This document shows positions 37,075-46,538 of a DNA stretch of 64,000 bases, in pieces. The number at the start of each line of letters is the position of its first letter. Positions within the stretch are counted from its first letter, which is position 1. The stretch is from Firmicutes bacterium UBA5389. GTDB lineage: Bacteria; Bacillota; DTU025. The stretch lies in NCBI GenBank assembly GCA_002409965.1, contig DHON01000105.1, forward strand, positions 1-64,000. The letters are read 5' to 3'. A program made the translations under genes and the position numbers. The notes below the pieces were generated by a model, which did no database searches, was not told where the DNA came from, and was given only the letters and a program-made list of their open reading frames with translations.

Positions 37075-38231
37075 AGTGTACCCTCCTCTATCAGGCACTC
37101 TAGCCTTTGCTGGAATTCGGGGTGCCATCCTATGAGAAGCCTATCAGAGAGTATCTGTAGGGAGCCGCGTGAGACGAAAGGTTCGCGGCATTCTGGACGG
37201 ATGAACAAGGAATCCTCCTGTTCTGCCCACTTATACAGGTCTCGAGCAGCCATCCGCATTTCGAGCTCTGCAGTTCCAGTGCCTACCCTCTGCATCATCT
37301 CGTCAAATCGAATCTCCCACTCCTCACGGAGATGCTTGTCAAATACTGCTAGATCTCCAACGAGTATAAGTCCTTCTCGCAGCCATCTAGAGCGCTGACT
37401 TGAAGCCCCGTAGTACTGCCTCATTGCTGTGATGATCCTCTTGTTGATAAGGTCAATGAGTCTGAGTTGTTCGACAAAGGGATGAAAGTTGAAGGCGGCC
37501 TCATCGATCTCAAGATCCCGAAGATCCTGGTCAATCGGAAGGTTATCCTCCCTAAGTTGCCTCCGCAGACGCTCAAGCTGAGCGTCAATCTCCTCGCTCT
37601 GGATTGGCTCACCTTTCGTTCCTTGCAGGTATACTATGATACGCCCAAACCACCAGCCCTCGAGTCGTGTGATCAGCGATTCGATTAACTCCCGCTTCAC
37701 CACGAGCGCGAGTTCCCTGCGCAAATCCCTGTCAACACTCACGATGTCGGAAAAACCGTCTAGGACCGTAATCTGTTCAACCAGCAACCGGCGGTCTGCC
37801 TGCGAAAGAGAACGGTAGGCTGTGTAGGCTGACTCGTTATCTCTGTTACTCGAAGTCCGGGCCACCTCGTCAAGCCCACGGCGGGCCTGTTCTACATCAC
37901 GCTGCAAATCCGCACGCAAGCACGATGCAATGGAACCTCTCTCCGCACGCGCAGTCGTGATCAAGTAGTATGCCGTGTCGCGCGACCATTTACACGTTGT
38001 GAATCCATCCACCCATACCCTTATTGACTTCCACAGGTCAGCACTGGCGTTGCTTAGTCTACCCTCACGCCTGATCTTGTGCTTCACCTGTAGCAATTCG
38101 GTTGGACTTCCGTCTGTCTCAAAAGCCACATCATCCAGGGTCTCGATAGTTACGCGAAAACTCTCCTGTTCTTTGATACGACGGATCGCATCGAGAAGCG
38201 CAACACGGCACTGAAACAGGTAGCCAAGCAT
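37071..38231 (-). CDS. ABC-3C effector with nuclease-like N-terminus; start codon damaged
   Basis: 386 aa from the ATG at 38231 (MLGYLFQCRVALLDAI). The block FETDG..TELLQVKHK has the Asp ... Q-x-K pattern of DUF4297-type nucleases, and the C-terminal 150 residues (FVEQLRLIDL, RQYYGAS, VDL.VFDKHL) match the ABC-3C C-terminal domain. Family members usually start about 12 residues earlier. An ATG with GGAGGAGG upstream exists at 38268, and removing one G from its GGG run (38264-38266) would give an uninterrupted frame MAITSPFDASASMLGYLF. The native start thus appears shifted by a 1-base insertion, or the shorter protein is made. Confidence 0.8.
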   Translation of the reverse strand: MLGYLFQCRVALLDAIRRIKEQESFRVTIETLDDVAFETDGSPTELLQVKHKIRREGRLSNASADLWKSIRVWVDGFTTCKWSRDTAYYLITTARAERGSIASCLRADLQRDVEQARRGLDEVARTSSNRDNESAYTAYRSLSQADRRLLVEQITVLDGFSDIVSVDRDLRRELALVVKRELIESLITRLEGWWFGRIIVYLQGTKGEPIQSEEIDAQLERLRRQLREDNLPIDQDLRDLEIDEAAFNFHPFVEQLRLIDLINKRIITAMRQYYGASSQRSRWLREGLILVGDLAVFDKHLREEWEIRFDEMMQRVGTGTAELEMRMAARDLYKWAEQEDSLFIRPECREPFVSRGSLQILSDRLLIGWHPEFQQRLECLIEEGTL

Positions 38232-38509
38232 AGAAGCACTAGCATCAAACGGACTAGTGATAGCCCATTCCTCCTCCCGAGGAGACAGCAGGTCCGGTAC
38301 CCATTACCTGCCTACTGTCGCCAGTACTGCGTACCTCCCCGCGCCAACGACGGATTCAGGTCTTCACCGGACTTTAGCAGCGTCCTGACCGATCAACTGC
38401 AAGGAAAGGGCTGGCGGCAGGACTTGACCACTCACTATCACATATCGGCAACTCTCTACACACCCTGAGTGTGCCAGCGCTGACGTCAGCTTGCGGTAAT
38501 AGACAGCGG

Positions 38510-39322
38510 TCACTGATCCTCGCCGAGCATAAGGCCAGCATAGTCACGCAACAGCCCGAATGCCGATACGATAAGCACTCCCAGCGCATCGTCCATTTCG
38601 CGCTCACAGATATCCAATGTGACACGGAGATCGACTCGAAGGTCTGTAGGCCACGCGGCACCGACGCGATGGCAGGACTGATCAACTTTGTTATCCTCGG
38701 TCCTGCGTTCTATCTCCCTCCAGCCATCTAGGGATACTCTGAACCCCGATGCTGGTGAGTTGCTCTCAAAGAATCCGTGACTATGACTTTGAGCTCCTTC
38801 ATGGACGAAATGATTCCGAATGGCATACGAGAGCCCGATCGGCCATCCGAACGTCTGCCGGATAGATTCACAATGTGTCGTTGCGGTTGTTTTCTTCGTC
38901 TTGTCTCGATTCACGAAATGCGAAAGCAGTTGCACGCGAGCCATTGGGTTAAGCGCCGTTTCCGGCGTGCACAGTACGTGACCGACCATATGCGTGATCT
39001 TGTCGGCCAGTGCCCAGGTAATCGCCATGTACGCCTGAAGTCCAATCAGCCGCGCGTGATGATACTTCACTGGTGTAGAACCGAGTGGAACACAGTCATC
39101 AGGATCAACCGCGCTTTCGAGGCCACTGAGAAACTGGCGAGCCGCCTTGCGTGTCTCGAGCATGTCGATGCAATCATCGATGTCCTTACTGTAGGATGCC
39201 ATGGTTCGAAGGGAGTCTTCGACATCAGAAGGGAGAGTTCCGGGGTGCCGCCCAAGGGCTCTATTCACTTCGTCGAGTGCGCACTTCGCTCGCTCCAGCC
39301 TTTTCCTAAGCATGTCGCTCAC
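38510..39322 (-). CDS. HEPN-like protein coupled to the STAND ATPase
   Basis: 270 aa, mostly helical. YAIRNHFVHEG (167-176) contains an R-x4-H pair (Arg169, His174), the HEPN-type signature. The N-terminal 70 residues may be a coiled coil. Its ATG overlaps the stop of the STAND gene by 4 bases (ATGA), implying a working pair. It could be a ribonuclease effector or a structural HEPN. Weak similarity to Cthe_2314-like HEPN proteins is possible but not shown. Confidence 0.65.
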   Translation of the reverse strand: MSDMLRKRLERAKCALDEVNRALGRHPGTLPSDVEDSLRTMASYSKDIDDCIDMLETRKAARQFLSGLESAVDPDDCVPLGSTPVKYHHARLIGLQAYMAITWALADKITHMVGHVLCTPETALNPMARVQLLSHFVNRDKTKKTTATTHCESIRQTFGWPIGLSYAIRNHFVHEGAQSHSHGFFESNSPASGFRVSLDGWREIERRTEDNKVDQSCHRVGAAWPTDLRVDLRVTLDICEREMDDALGVLIVSAFGLLRDYAGLMLGEDQ

Positions 39323-42300
39323 TCACCCCGCTCCTCTTTGGCCTCTTCCTCTTCTCGCCGGAGTTCCGCCTTGGCCACCTCCATGTGCCATTCCCAGAAG
39401 GCGCGAAACGCAGTGTCAGTCTCCGCGTCCAAGAGTTCCTGTGCACGCTGAACGCCGTCGACGAACTCCTGCGGAACGCCGCCTGGTGCCGTCCACCACA
39501 CTCTTACCCCTTTGGGCATTAGTGCACTGAAGAGTCGGCGCCTCTCCGGCAGGCGTGGCTCTCTGCCGGCACGTTCGACAAGAGGTTGGGCAATTGTGCG
39601 CCAGGGCGGGCTCGCGATGGCGTACCCGCCCGCTATTCGTGCCAGCCGACGCAGGTCATTTAAGCTTGAGGTTGCTCTCAGGCGATTGGCTACTTCTTGG
39701 GGGACCACCAACCCCTCTGAATCAACGCCCAGGAGCAATCGCGGCAGGTAGTAACCGATCGTACCGGTGTTGGACGCTAGGTCTATGAGGGCAGCTATTG
39801 CCTTGGAGATCTCGCGGTTGCCAACGTGAGCCGTGGTAATCGGGGCGACACACCGACTGAGTAGCACGCCATGGTCGGTCGCGATTGCTCTGCCGCCCTC
39901 ATCCTGCGCCTCCATGTCCACACGTCTCTGGAGAGCTCCGGGAAGCCACGTAACCGGAAGACGGCCAACACGCTTCAGTATCTCGGCGAGCTCCCATTCG
40001 GCGGTATTACTGAGGACGCTCAGATCCGGCAGCAAGAGTACTTGGTCGAGTAGCCAGATTCCGAAGTCCGGAGGAGCTTCCTGCGCCTTGTCTTCATCAA
40101 GAGCCCAGTAGGCCGAGCGTACAAGAGAGACAACTGCATCGCCGAGTTGCTCTCTGGGGATCTCATTCAGTGTTCGCTCCACAAGGCCCTTAAGCTCAGG
40201 CCAATCACGGCTGAGTCCCAAGACAGCGATCTTGATGAAGTCGGGCCCCTGCCCATTGTCGAGAAACAGCTTTGCCTTGGACCGGAGGTAGCTATGCTGC
40301 GCCGGACACAGTCTGCCGTCCTCCCGCGAGACTGGCCTATCGTAGACCTGCTTTATGAGACGGATTCGGCGTTCGTCGTCGCTGCACGTATTCACGAGCT
40401 TGTCGACTAGTCTGTGCGCGGCCTCGGCTCCCGCAGTTCTGCGCAGCTTCATGATCCAACTACATGCGGCTGTGATTGAGAAGTCCGTGTACCTCGATGT
40501 CTCTGGCTCTGCTAGCGATTCGGCTATGAAGGATCCGATCGAGTCGCTAGTGTCTGCGTGTGCGCCTAGATTCCAAGCGAATCTCTGCAGCTGGTCAGGT
40601 CTGCGCTCGCCGGCAAAGCGAAAGGCCCGGTCGACAAATGACTTGATGTCCCGGCAAGAGGGATTGGCCGCGAGTTGAGCCGCTTTCTCATCCCATCGCT
40701 CATAACACCGCTGCGGATCGTCAGAGCGGAACAATGGTTCGAACTCTCCGGCCAGATCGTTCATCTCGTACAGATTCTCCAGTTCTCTGGACACACGTTT
40801 GAACTCAGGGTCGTCATCGAAGCGATCGTGCCAGCGCCATAGTTCGCGGGCCGCCTTGAGCTCCTCAAACTCGCGTGCATTCTGTGAGAGCAGTGAGCGT
40901 GCCCAAACAAGGTCGTCTAGCAGTACATCGCGCAGCTCGCTATGCAGACTCTCCCCGTCCCTCTTGCGGCACTGGTTTGCGTTTCTGTGTGCATTGACAA
41001 GAGCAGCCCAGAAAACGAGTCGTACCTCGGACGTCACACGTTGGTCTGCAAGATAGCCCCTGACCTGATTGAGAATGTCTTGCCGGGCCTTCCATGCCGG
41101 ACTGCCGGGCAGCATGACGACGCTACCGATGTTGAGCTTATCACCCTCGCTCCACACCTGTTCCCGCCCAAGTTCCAAGTAGGGCTCCATGAGAGACTTG
41201 AGTGCTGCCAACTTCGCCGTGTACGTTGGCTGGCCAACTGCCTCGGCAAGCAGGCGACTAACAACGGTGCATAGCTCGGCTTGGAAATCAGACCAGAACT
41301 GAGGTCCGCCCCCAATCACTCGCTTCACGAGCTGAGCAGCTCGCTTCCCATCATTCGGCAATCCGCCGGCACGTCGGGCGGCGATGTCGGCCTCGGCCTC
41401 CACCAGTGCACAAAGCTCCCCAATCACCTGCTCGCGCTCGTCCTTCGTCTGTGCTCCCATTGCGGCGTGAAACACGGGCCACGCCAGCGCGAGAACTACA
41501 TCATCCTGCCCCACCTGATAGCTGCCGAAAACGCCCTGGACTTCATCCGTGCCTGCATCAACGCTGCGAAAAGCGCGGCTGAGTTCGACCGTTTCGATTG
41601 GGTAGAACTGAGCTACGTCCGGCAGGAGTTCGGCGATGACCAGGCGCACACTTGCGCTAGTCGTCTCAACGTGGTCCCGGAAGTGATCGAAGAAGGGCTT
41701 CAGAAGAGGCACGGGGGTCCTTGACAGCTTTAGTAGAGACTCTGTCCGGGCCATAGACACGAAAACCGCTTGTCCAAGCTGACTTATGTTTCCCTGAAGA
41801 ACGGTGCGCAGAATATCGTCCACAATGGTTCTCGCTGCGTCTGACGGCTGCATCGGCATCTCTCCGTAACCGACGTCTACCGAGAGCCAATGAATAAGCA
41901 CGTGATCGCGCAGGACGTCCGGCTTGAGTTCGACGAGTCGATTTCTTGCCCCTCGCTGTGCTAGGCCTCCTCGCGCGACTAGTCTAGCCAGCATTTCCCT
42001 CACCGACGTGTCCGACGCGACACCACTGCCTTCACGAAGTAGCCCGATCGCCGCATCGCTTTCTCGGTTCACGGCGCCAACAAGAGCGACCCACCGAAGC
42101 AACGAGCGCACCTGCTCAGGTTGGAACTCCTTTTGACACTGGATGATCTCCTCCAGGTAGGACTCTGCAAGGCTGTCGGCAGTTTGCGGAACCCCGGCAA
42201 GGTCGCCTGAGGTCTCAAGGACGTGAACGGCGATAGTCAGCCACATTGGATGATATGAGAAACGACCGGCAAGTTCGTGGGCAACTTCCTTGCGCCATGT

Positions 42301-43323
42301 ATCTCTCTTAGTGCCCAGCGGGCCTGAGCTCAGCAGGCCCATGCACATTTGCTCCGCTTCGTCTGGGCGAAGCACATCAAGGTTGATCGTATCAACGTAC
42401 TTCCTTGTCCTGGCGCTGCCAAACCATCGCATCACAGGATCCTTCGGGGAACGGACAGAAATGGCTACCTTCCAATTGGCGGTCCTGCTACTCCGTTGTT
42501 CGTCAAGTATCGTCATGAGTTGCTCATCTTTTGGCTCATCAATTAGCAACAGAGTGGGGCGCTCGGGCACGATTCCGTCAAACCAGGTTCCCGACGACAG
42601 CATGGTCTCGACATTGGCCCAGAGGACCTGCCACCTACCCATGCTCGCGATTTCTTCTCCCGCCTCGATGAGGAGGCGCGTCTTCCCGATGCCCCCGGAG
42701 CCGTGGATAACCAAGAACCTCGAGTCGGACGACATGAACCGGGCGACTTGATCTAGCTCTTCACCTCTGCCAACAAACGGCGTGGGCGTACCGCGCTTCA
42801 GCACCGTCTCTTGGGAAGCAATTCGTTCTCTTGCCTCCGGCAGCGTCAGGAAAGCCCTTGTCTGATTCCCGAAGAAAAACCTATCGACTTCAGGATGCTT
42901 GTCCAGAAGAGCGTCTAGCTGGCTTCGCCCCCAGTACTCAGCAATGAGGCCCTGGCTGCGGAACACGGGTACCACCTCGTCATCCCATCTCTCTTGATCA
43001 GTAGGGTTGAACAAGGCGTTTGTGACTAGGCGCCAATGTGTCACGCCCTGCCACTGCGCGTACCGCTCGTGTCCTGGCTCACGATAGCTGGCGATCTTGG
43101 AAGCCTCCCGCTTCGCGTCCGCTATCGCTTTCGCGGCCGAGGGACTCTGATGGTGCTTTGCCTGGAACACGCAGGTGCCGTCGCTAGAGCGCATGTCTTG
43201 GCCGCCATCCCTACCGAGGCGTTCGAACAGCATTGCCTTCGGATCCTCGAAGAAGACAATCCTCGCAACCAACGCTTCAAAGGTGGCACCATTGGTTATG
43301 GCTCCCCAGTTCCGATCTCTCAT
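39319..43323 (-). CDS. Nuclease-STAND ATPase, Avs-like
   Basis: 1334 aa. Residues 1-150 form a restriction-endonuclease-like domain: ERLGRDGGQD at 35-43 and CVFQAKHHQ at 51-59 give the D ... Q-x-K core. A P-loop of STAND type follows (PFVGRGEELDQV, Walker A GSGGIGKTR at 208-216, Walker B LLLIDE at 258-263). The remaining 900 residues are helical, TPR-like repeats typical of a sensor. This nuclease-NTPase-repeat layout is that of antiviral STAND (Avs) proteins that recognise conserved phage proteins; assignment to a numbered Avs class cannot be made here. AAGGAGGGG precedes the ATG. It is coupled to a HEPN-like gene. Confidence 0.85.
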   Translation of the reverse strand: MRDRNWGAITNGATFEALVARIVFFEDPKAMLFERLGRDGGQDMRSSDGTCVFQAKHHQSPSAAKAIADAKREASKIASYREPGHERYAQWQGVTHWRLVTNALFNPTDQERWDDEVVPVFRSQGLIAEYWGRSQLDALLDKHPEVDRFFFGNQTRAFLTLPEARERIASQETVLKRGTPTPFVGRGEELDQVARFMSSDSRFLVIHGSGGIGKTRLLIEAGEEIASMGRWQVLWANVETMLSSGTWFDGIVPERPTLLLIDEPKDEQLMTILDEQRSSRTANWKVAISVRSPKDPVMRWFGSARTRKYVDTINLDVLRPDEAEQMCMGLLSSGPLGTKRDTWRKEVAHELAGRFSYHPMWLTIAVHVLETSGDLAGVPQTADSLAESYLEEIIQCQKEFQPEQVRSLLRWVALVGAVNRESDAAIGLLREGSGVASDTSVREMLARLVARGGLAQRGARNRLVELKPDVLRDHVLIHWLSVDVGYGEMPMQPSDAARTIVDDILRTVLQGNISQLGQAVFVSMARTESLLKLSRTPVPLLKPFFDHFRDHVETTSASVRLVIAELLPDVAQFYPIETVELSRAFRSVDAGTDEVQGVFGSYQVGQDDVVLALAWPVFHAAMGAQTKDEREQVIGELCALVEAEADIAARRAGGLPNDGKRAAQLVKRVIGGGPQFWSDFQAELCTVVSRLLAEAVGQPTYTAKLAALKSLMEPYLELGREQVWSEGDKLNIGSVVMLPGSPAWKARQDILNQVRGYLADQRVTSEVRLVFWAALVNAHRNANQCRKRDGESLHSELRDVLLDDLVWARSLLSQNAREFEELKAARELWRWHDRFDDDPEFKRVSRELENLYEMNDLAGEFEPLFRSDDPQRCYERWDEKAAQLAANPSCRDIKSFVDRAFRFAGERRPDQLQRFAWNLGAHADTSDSIGSFIAESLAEPETSRYTDFSITAACSWIMKLRRTAGAEAAHRLVDKLVNTCSDDERRIRLIKQVYDRPVSREDGRLCPAQHSYLRSKAKLFLDNGQGPDFIKIAVLGLSRDWPELKGLVERTLNEIPREQLGDAVVSLVRSAYWALDEDKAQEAPPDFGIWLLDQVLLLPDLSVLSNTAEWELAEILKRVGRLPVTWLPGALQRRVDMEAQDEGGRAIATDHGVLLSRCVAPITTAHVGNREISKAIAALIDLASNTGTIGYYLPRLLLGVDSEGLVVPQEVANRLRATSSLNDLRRLARIAGGYAIASPPWRTIAQPLVERAGREPRLPERRRLFSALMPKGVRVWWTAPGGVPQEFVDGVQRAQELLDAETDTAFRAFWEWHMEVAKAELRREEEEAKEERGE

Positions 43324-43514
43324 CGCGCTCCCCTCCTTACGAGAGTGGCCAGACCTTTGCGAGATTGAAGAAGCGAAGTCTCCGGGGCATACTCAGTAGC
43401 CAAGGCAGACTCGGAGTAGGATGCGGCTAGTTTGGACACAGACTGGCATAGGGCAGCCGCACAATCAGGTCAGTACCGCTGTGGTAGCAGCAAAGAACAC
43501 GGCGATCATTATCG

Positions 43515-44168
43515 CTACTCGGCCATGACTTCTAGGGATTTCGCAGATAGGTGACCGACAGTTTGGATGGTATGTGGTTTCTTCGCCTGATCACAGCTGA
43601 TCCGGATCAACTCCCGAATCTGATCTGCCCAATCCTGCAATCCCGTCCCCACTGCAACAATGAACTCGATAGACGCCTCACACGAACACGCGGCAATCGC
43701 CGCGATCTCTGCCTCAAGATGCATGATGCAGCGCGGAGCCGCAGCCTTCACGCGCTGCTGCTTTTCACGATCAACCCTCTTCTGGAGACCCGCATCTGCC
43801 TGACATCGCACCAGATTCGTCCTGTAGACGTCGTTGTCGAGTTGATCCAGCCATCCCTCAACCAGCAGGCTCTTGCTCCATGTCTTGAAGATCTGTTGGC
43901 CGGTTCTGCCAACGGTGGGAAAACCATGACTGAATTCTCGGTTGGACGGCGACTCACAGATGAAGACGCTACTTATGTGAACACTCCCGTCAAATGGCCA
44001 ATTTGTGTGAACAGGGACGCCTCGCACGCGTGACAGGACCGCATTCCACGCGCCCTCACCAGTTTTCGCCGGACACGCGCAACAGATCCTCGACTCATGC
44101 GAGCTGAACTCATAGAACCTCTTGTAGTTGGGATTCCTGACTGATTTCCGCTCTCGTATTGTCACCAC
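43515..44168 (-). CDS. Uracil-DNA-glycosylase-superfamily protein
   Basis: 217 aa. FICESPSNREFSHGFPTVGRTGQQIFKTW followed by VYRTNLVRCQADAGL matches the UDG superfamily pattern (G-E-x-P-G ... G-x-P-F-V-G-x-x-G ... N-x-x-x-C), with Glu and Ser in the first loop in place of the canonical Gly-Glu-Ala-Pro. Cysteines at CCAC and C..C could hold an Fe-S cluster as in family 4/5 enzymes. The end is basic and helical. It stands alone between the island and the glycan locus; a repair or defence-associated role is open. (The first motif is given as a pattern spanning about 95-125.). Confidence 0.65.
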   Translation of the reverse strand: MVTIRERKSVRNPNYKRFYEFSSHESRICCACPAKTGEGAWNAVLSRVRGVPVHTNWPFDGSVHISSVFICESPSNREFSHGFPTVGRTGQQIFKTWSKSLLVEGWLDQLDNDVYRTNLVRCQADAGLQKRVDREKQQRVKAAAPRCIMHLEAEIAAIAACSCEASIEFIVAVGTGLQDWADQIRELIRISCDQAKKPHTIQTVGHLSAKSLEVMAE

Positions 44169-44319
44169 TCATTCTCCCCTGTCTGCAGTACGTGTGGTAC
44201 GCTTGAGTATATACTGTGTTCGGCGCCATCTGGATACTCTGCTGCTATGCTCGGCACTAAGGGTCGCACTGTGCACTGTGTCAGTCTGCTGCAGCAGCTG
44301 AGCCACGAAGATATCAGTA

Positions 44320-45186
44320 CTACGAAGCTGGAGCGCCTGGGGCGAGTGGTTCTGCGTCATACTCAACTGCCCAATACACGCCATCGCTGACGCTGATCGC
44401 ATACACATCAGGATTCACGCGTCCAGCGGTTCCGCCTGCCTGTCCGGACCAGACTCGGATTCCGTGCCCTCTGAGCCTGTCGTCGTAGAAGGCCCCAGGG
44501 TAAGGACGCGTGGTTGCTCTCACCAGACGGTCGACTTGAGCCACGGACATTGTGTCCCGGATCTCGCCATCACTCGGCGTTCGCTTGGGCCACACCGAAG
44601 CCTTCGTGGAGTCCTGGGGCGTCAGAGTGACGGTTCCATTCTGGAATGAGGGCCATGCCTTGCCAATCAAGATCCTGTGTGCATCCATCACTCGGTCGTA
44701 CAGAGTTGTGGCCGTCTCGTCTGGTGACATGGGCACTACTATCTGGGCCACGATCGGCCCAGTATCTACTCCCGCGTCCAGCTTAAACAGCGTCACGCCC
44801 GTTTCAGTAAGCCCGTTGAGAATCGCCCAGGGGATGGGTGCCCGCCCGCGCCCCTGGGGGAGGAGGGTAGGGTGGATCCCGATGCAGCCCAATCTCGGTG
44901 CGCTGAGAAGAGCAGGCTTAGCGATTTGTGACCAACCTATGATGAAAAGCCAGTCAATCTCCTGATTCCGGACTAGCTGTATCACTTCATCGTCGTTGAC
45001 GGACCGAATCTTCAGTAGTGGGATGCCATTCGACTGGCAGAAATCGTCGACGTAGACCCTACCTGACTTACCGCTGCCGATATCGTCCCGAAGGGTTACT
45101 ACTAAATCAAGAGTTCCGCCAACCCGGTAGATCTCTTCCATGCACGCAAGACCGAGTTTCACGCACGTAACAAATGCACTCTTCAA
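44320..45186 (-). CDS. Sugar N-formyltransferase (methionyl-tRNA formyltransferase-like)
   Basis: 288 aa. The catalytic core of the formyltransferase fold is present: GCIGIHPTLLPQGRGRAPI with the Asn/His region altered to IHPT, then AILNGLTETGVTLFKLDAGVDTG with the catalytic Asp, near residues 95-145. A C-terminal domain follows (TTRPYPGAF). Enzymes of this type in glycan loci transfer a formyl group from N10-formyltetrahydrofolate to an amino sugar nucleotide (VioF, QdtF and relatives). It is the last gene of the polysaccharide operon, next to the initiating transferase and a PIG-L deacetylase that could supply a free amine (inference). Confidence 0.8.
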   Translation of the reverse strand: MKSAFVTCVKLGLACMEEIYRVGGTLDLVVTLRDDIGSGKSGRVYVDDFCQSNGIPLLKIRSVNDDEVIQLVRNQEIDWLFIIGWSQIAKPALLSAPRLGCIGIHPTLLPQGRGRAPIPWAILNGLTETGVTLFKLDAGVDTGPIVAQIVVPMSPDETATTLYDRVMDAHRILIGKAWPSFQNGTVTLTPQDSTKASVWPKRTPSDGEIRDTMSVAQVDRLVRATTRPYPGAFYDDRLRGHGIRVWSGQAGGTAGRVNPDVYAISVSDGVYWAVEYDAEPLAPGAPAS

Positions 45187-45211
45187 CGTATGACCTCCTC
45201 GGACAATGCAC

Positions 45212-45787
45212 CTAGTAGGTCGGGGGTGGTTTCATGACATAGCTAAAGGTTCTGAGGATGATCGACAGATCCGTGAACAGCGAAATGCTCTCAGCATACG
45301 CTTTGTCCCAGTTGGCTTTTTCAGTGTTAGGCATTCCGTCATACGAGTTCACCTGAGCCAAACCTGTAAGGCCTGGCCTACAAGCCATCGCCCCATTCTC
45401 AGTACGAAGGCGAAGTAGCTCTACCTGTGATGGCAGTGCAGGCCTAGGCCCCACTATGCTCATATCACCCCTGAGTACGCAGAACAGCTGCGGTAGTTCA
45501 TCAAGGCTCAACCTCCTGATCACGCGTCCTACGCGGGTGATCCTCACGGTCGTGCCTACACTTGCACTCGGAATGTCGCCGGTGCCAACAGCCATACTTC
45601 GAAACTTGAGTATCGTGATTGGTTGTCCGTTCCTACCTACCCGGCGCTGCCTGAACAGTATGGGAATTCCGTCGTCCAGAACCACGGCTAGTGCAATGAC
45701 GGACATGAGAGGTGCGAGAGCCACGAGAGCACAGGCTGATAATACGATATCAAGAGTGCGTTTCCCGGCTGATTCATAGACGTTCAC
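45212..45787 (-). CDS. Initiating phosphosugar transferase (PglC/WcaJ type)
   Basis: 191 aa, the minimal monotopic form. A re-entrant hydrophobic helix (TLDIVLSACALVALAPLM) is followed by the family motifs VLFRQRRVG-like FRQRRVGRNG, LKFRSM, RLSLDELPQL, DMSIVGPRPALP and RPGLTGLAQV. It transfers a sugar phosphate from a UDP-sugar to undecaprenyl phosphate at the cytoplasmic face, starting repeat-unit synthesis. The start overlaps the upstream PIG-L gene by 4 bases. Its presence near the end of the operon fits a Wzx/Wzy-type pathway. Confidence 0.9.
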   Translation of the reverse strand: MNVYESAGKRTLDIVLSACALVALAPLMSVIALAVVLDDGIPILFRQRRVGRNGQPITILKFRSMAVGTGDIPSASVGTTVRITRVGRVIRRLSLDELPQLFCVLRGDMSIVGPRPALPSQVELLRLRTENGAMACRPGLTGLAQVNSYDGMPNTEKANWDKAYAESISLFTDLSIILRTFSYVMKPPPTY

Positions 45788-46482
45788 AGTAGCGTATCCC
45801 CCACTATGGCTGTGCTGAATGCTGTCTGGAAAGCCTCCGCATACTTGAAACCTGATTGTCCTCCGCGATACGCCGCCAGACCAGTGAGTACCTCCTCGCT
45901 TCGAGGGTGTGGAAAGTCCCTCATGACCCGGCGATATGCTCGTAACGCTTCGATCTTGACATGGAGGAACGCCTGGCCAACCTCTACGAAGCTAGTTGGG
46001 GCGAATGGCGAACCTGCGCCCGCAAAAGCCCAGTCAGTTGAGGACAGGATCTCCATGAAATGGAGGCCTCGCAACCTCGCGACATCTGGCCTACGCTGAA
46101 ATAGCCTACAGGCTGCTTGGCATGCACACGAAGCATGTCTATGATCGGTGTTCAAATCACCAGGATGATGGGTGAACACCACGTCAGCTCTAGTAAGAAT
46201 AATCGCCTCTTCGATGAAGCGAACCATCTCTATGTGAGGTACGATGTTGAACTCGATGTTCGGGAAATCCCCCACAACAGGTTTGCCCAGCCCCATTATC
46301 TCTTGTGCAGCGTAAATGTCGTGATCAAGCTCCTGATCGGTAGGGCGCTGCTGCCGAGCGTTCACACCTCCCGAGAGAATACAGCTATGTACGCTCACCC
46401 CCCTGGATGCGAGCAGTGAAGCAGTGGCTCCACAGCCGAGAACCTCGTCGTCTGGATGAGCAACGACAATGAGCACGGACAA
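45784..46482 (-). CDS. PIG-L-family deacetylase
   Basis: About 232 aa from TTG 46482, selected for the adjacent AAGG site and because the conserved fold begins at once (SVLIVVAHPDDEVLGCG); the frame is open to 46542. The metal-binding AHPDDE and the downstream HHPGDLNTDHRHA motifs are intact. PIG-L enzymes are zinc hydrolases removing N-acetyl groups from GlcNAc-type sugars, on lipid carriers or nucleotide sugars. Coupling to the transferase gene (4-base overlap) suggests it acts on the first sugar or its precursor. Confidence 0.85.
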   Translation of the reverse strand: MSVLIVVAHPDDEVLGCGATASLLASRGVSVHSCILSGGVNARQQRPTDQELDHDIYAAQEIMGLGKPVVGDFPNIEFNIVPHIEMVRFIEEAIILTRADVVFTHHPGDLNTDHRHASCACQAACRLFQRRPDVARLRGLHFMEILSSTDWAFAGAGSPFAPTSFVEVGQAFLHVKIEALRAYRRVMRDFPHPRSEEVLTGLAAYRGGQSGFKYAEAFQTAFSTAIVGDTLL

Positions 46483-46538
46483 ACCCTTCGCTCCCCTCAC
46501 ACAGTAGTTCAGTTTGATGAATGTGGAACAGCAACTGT

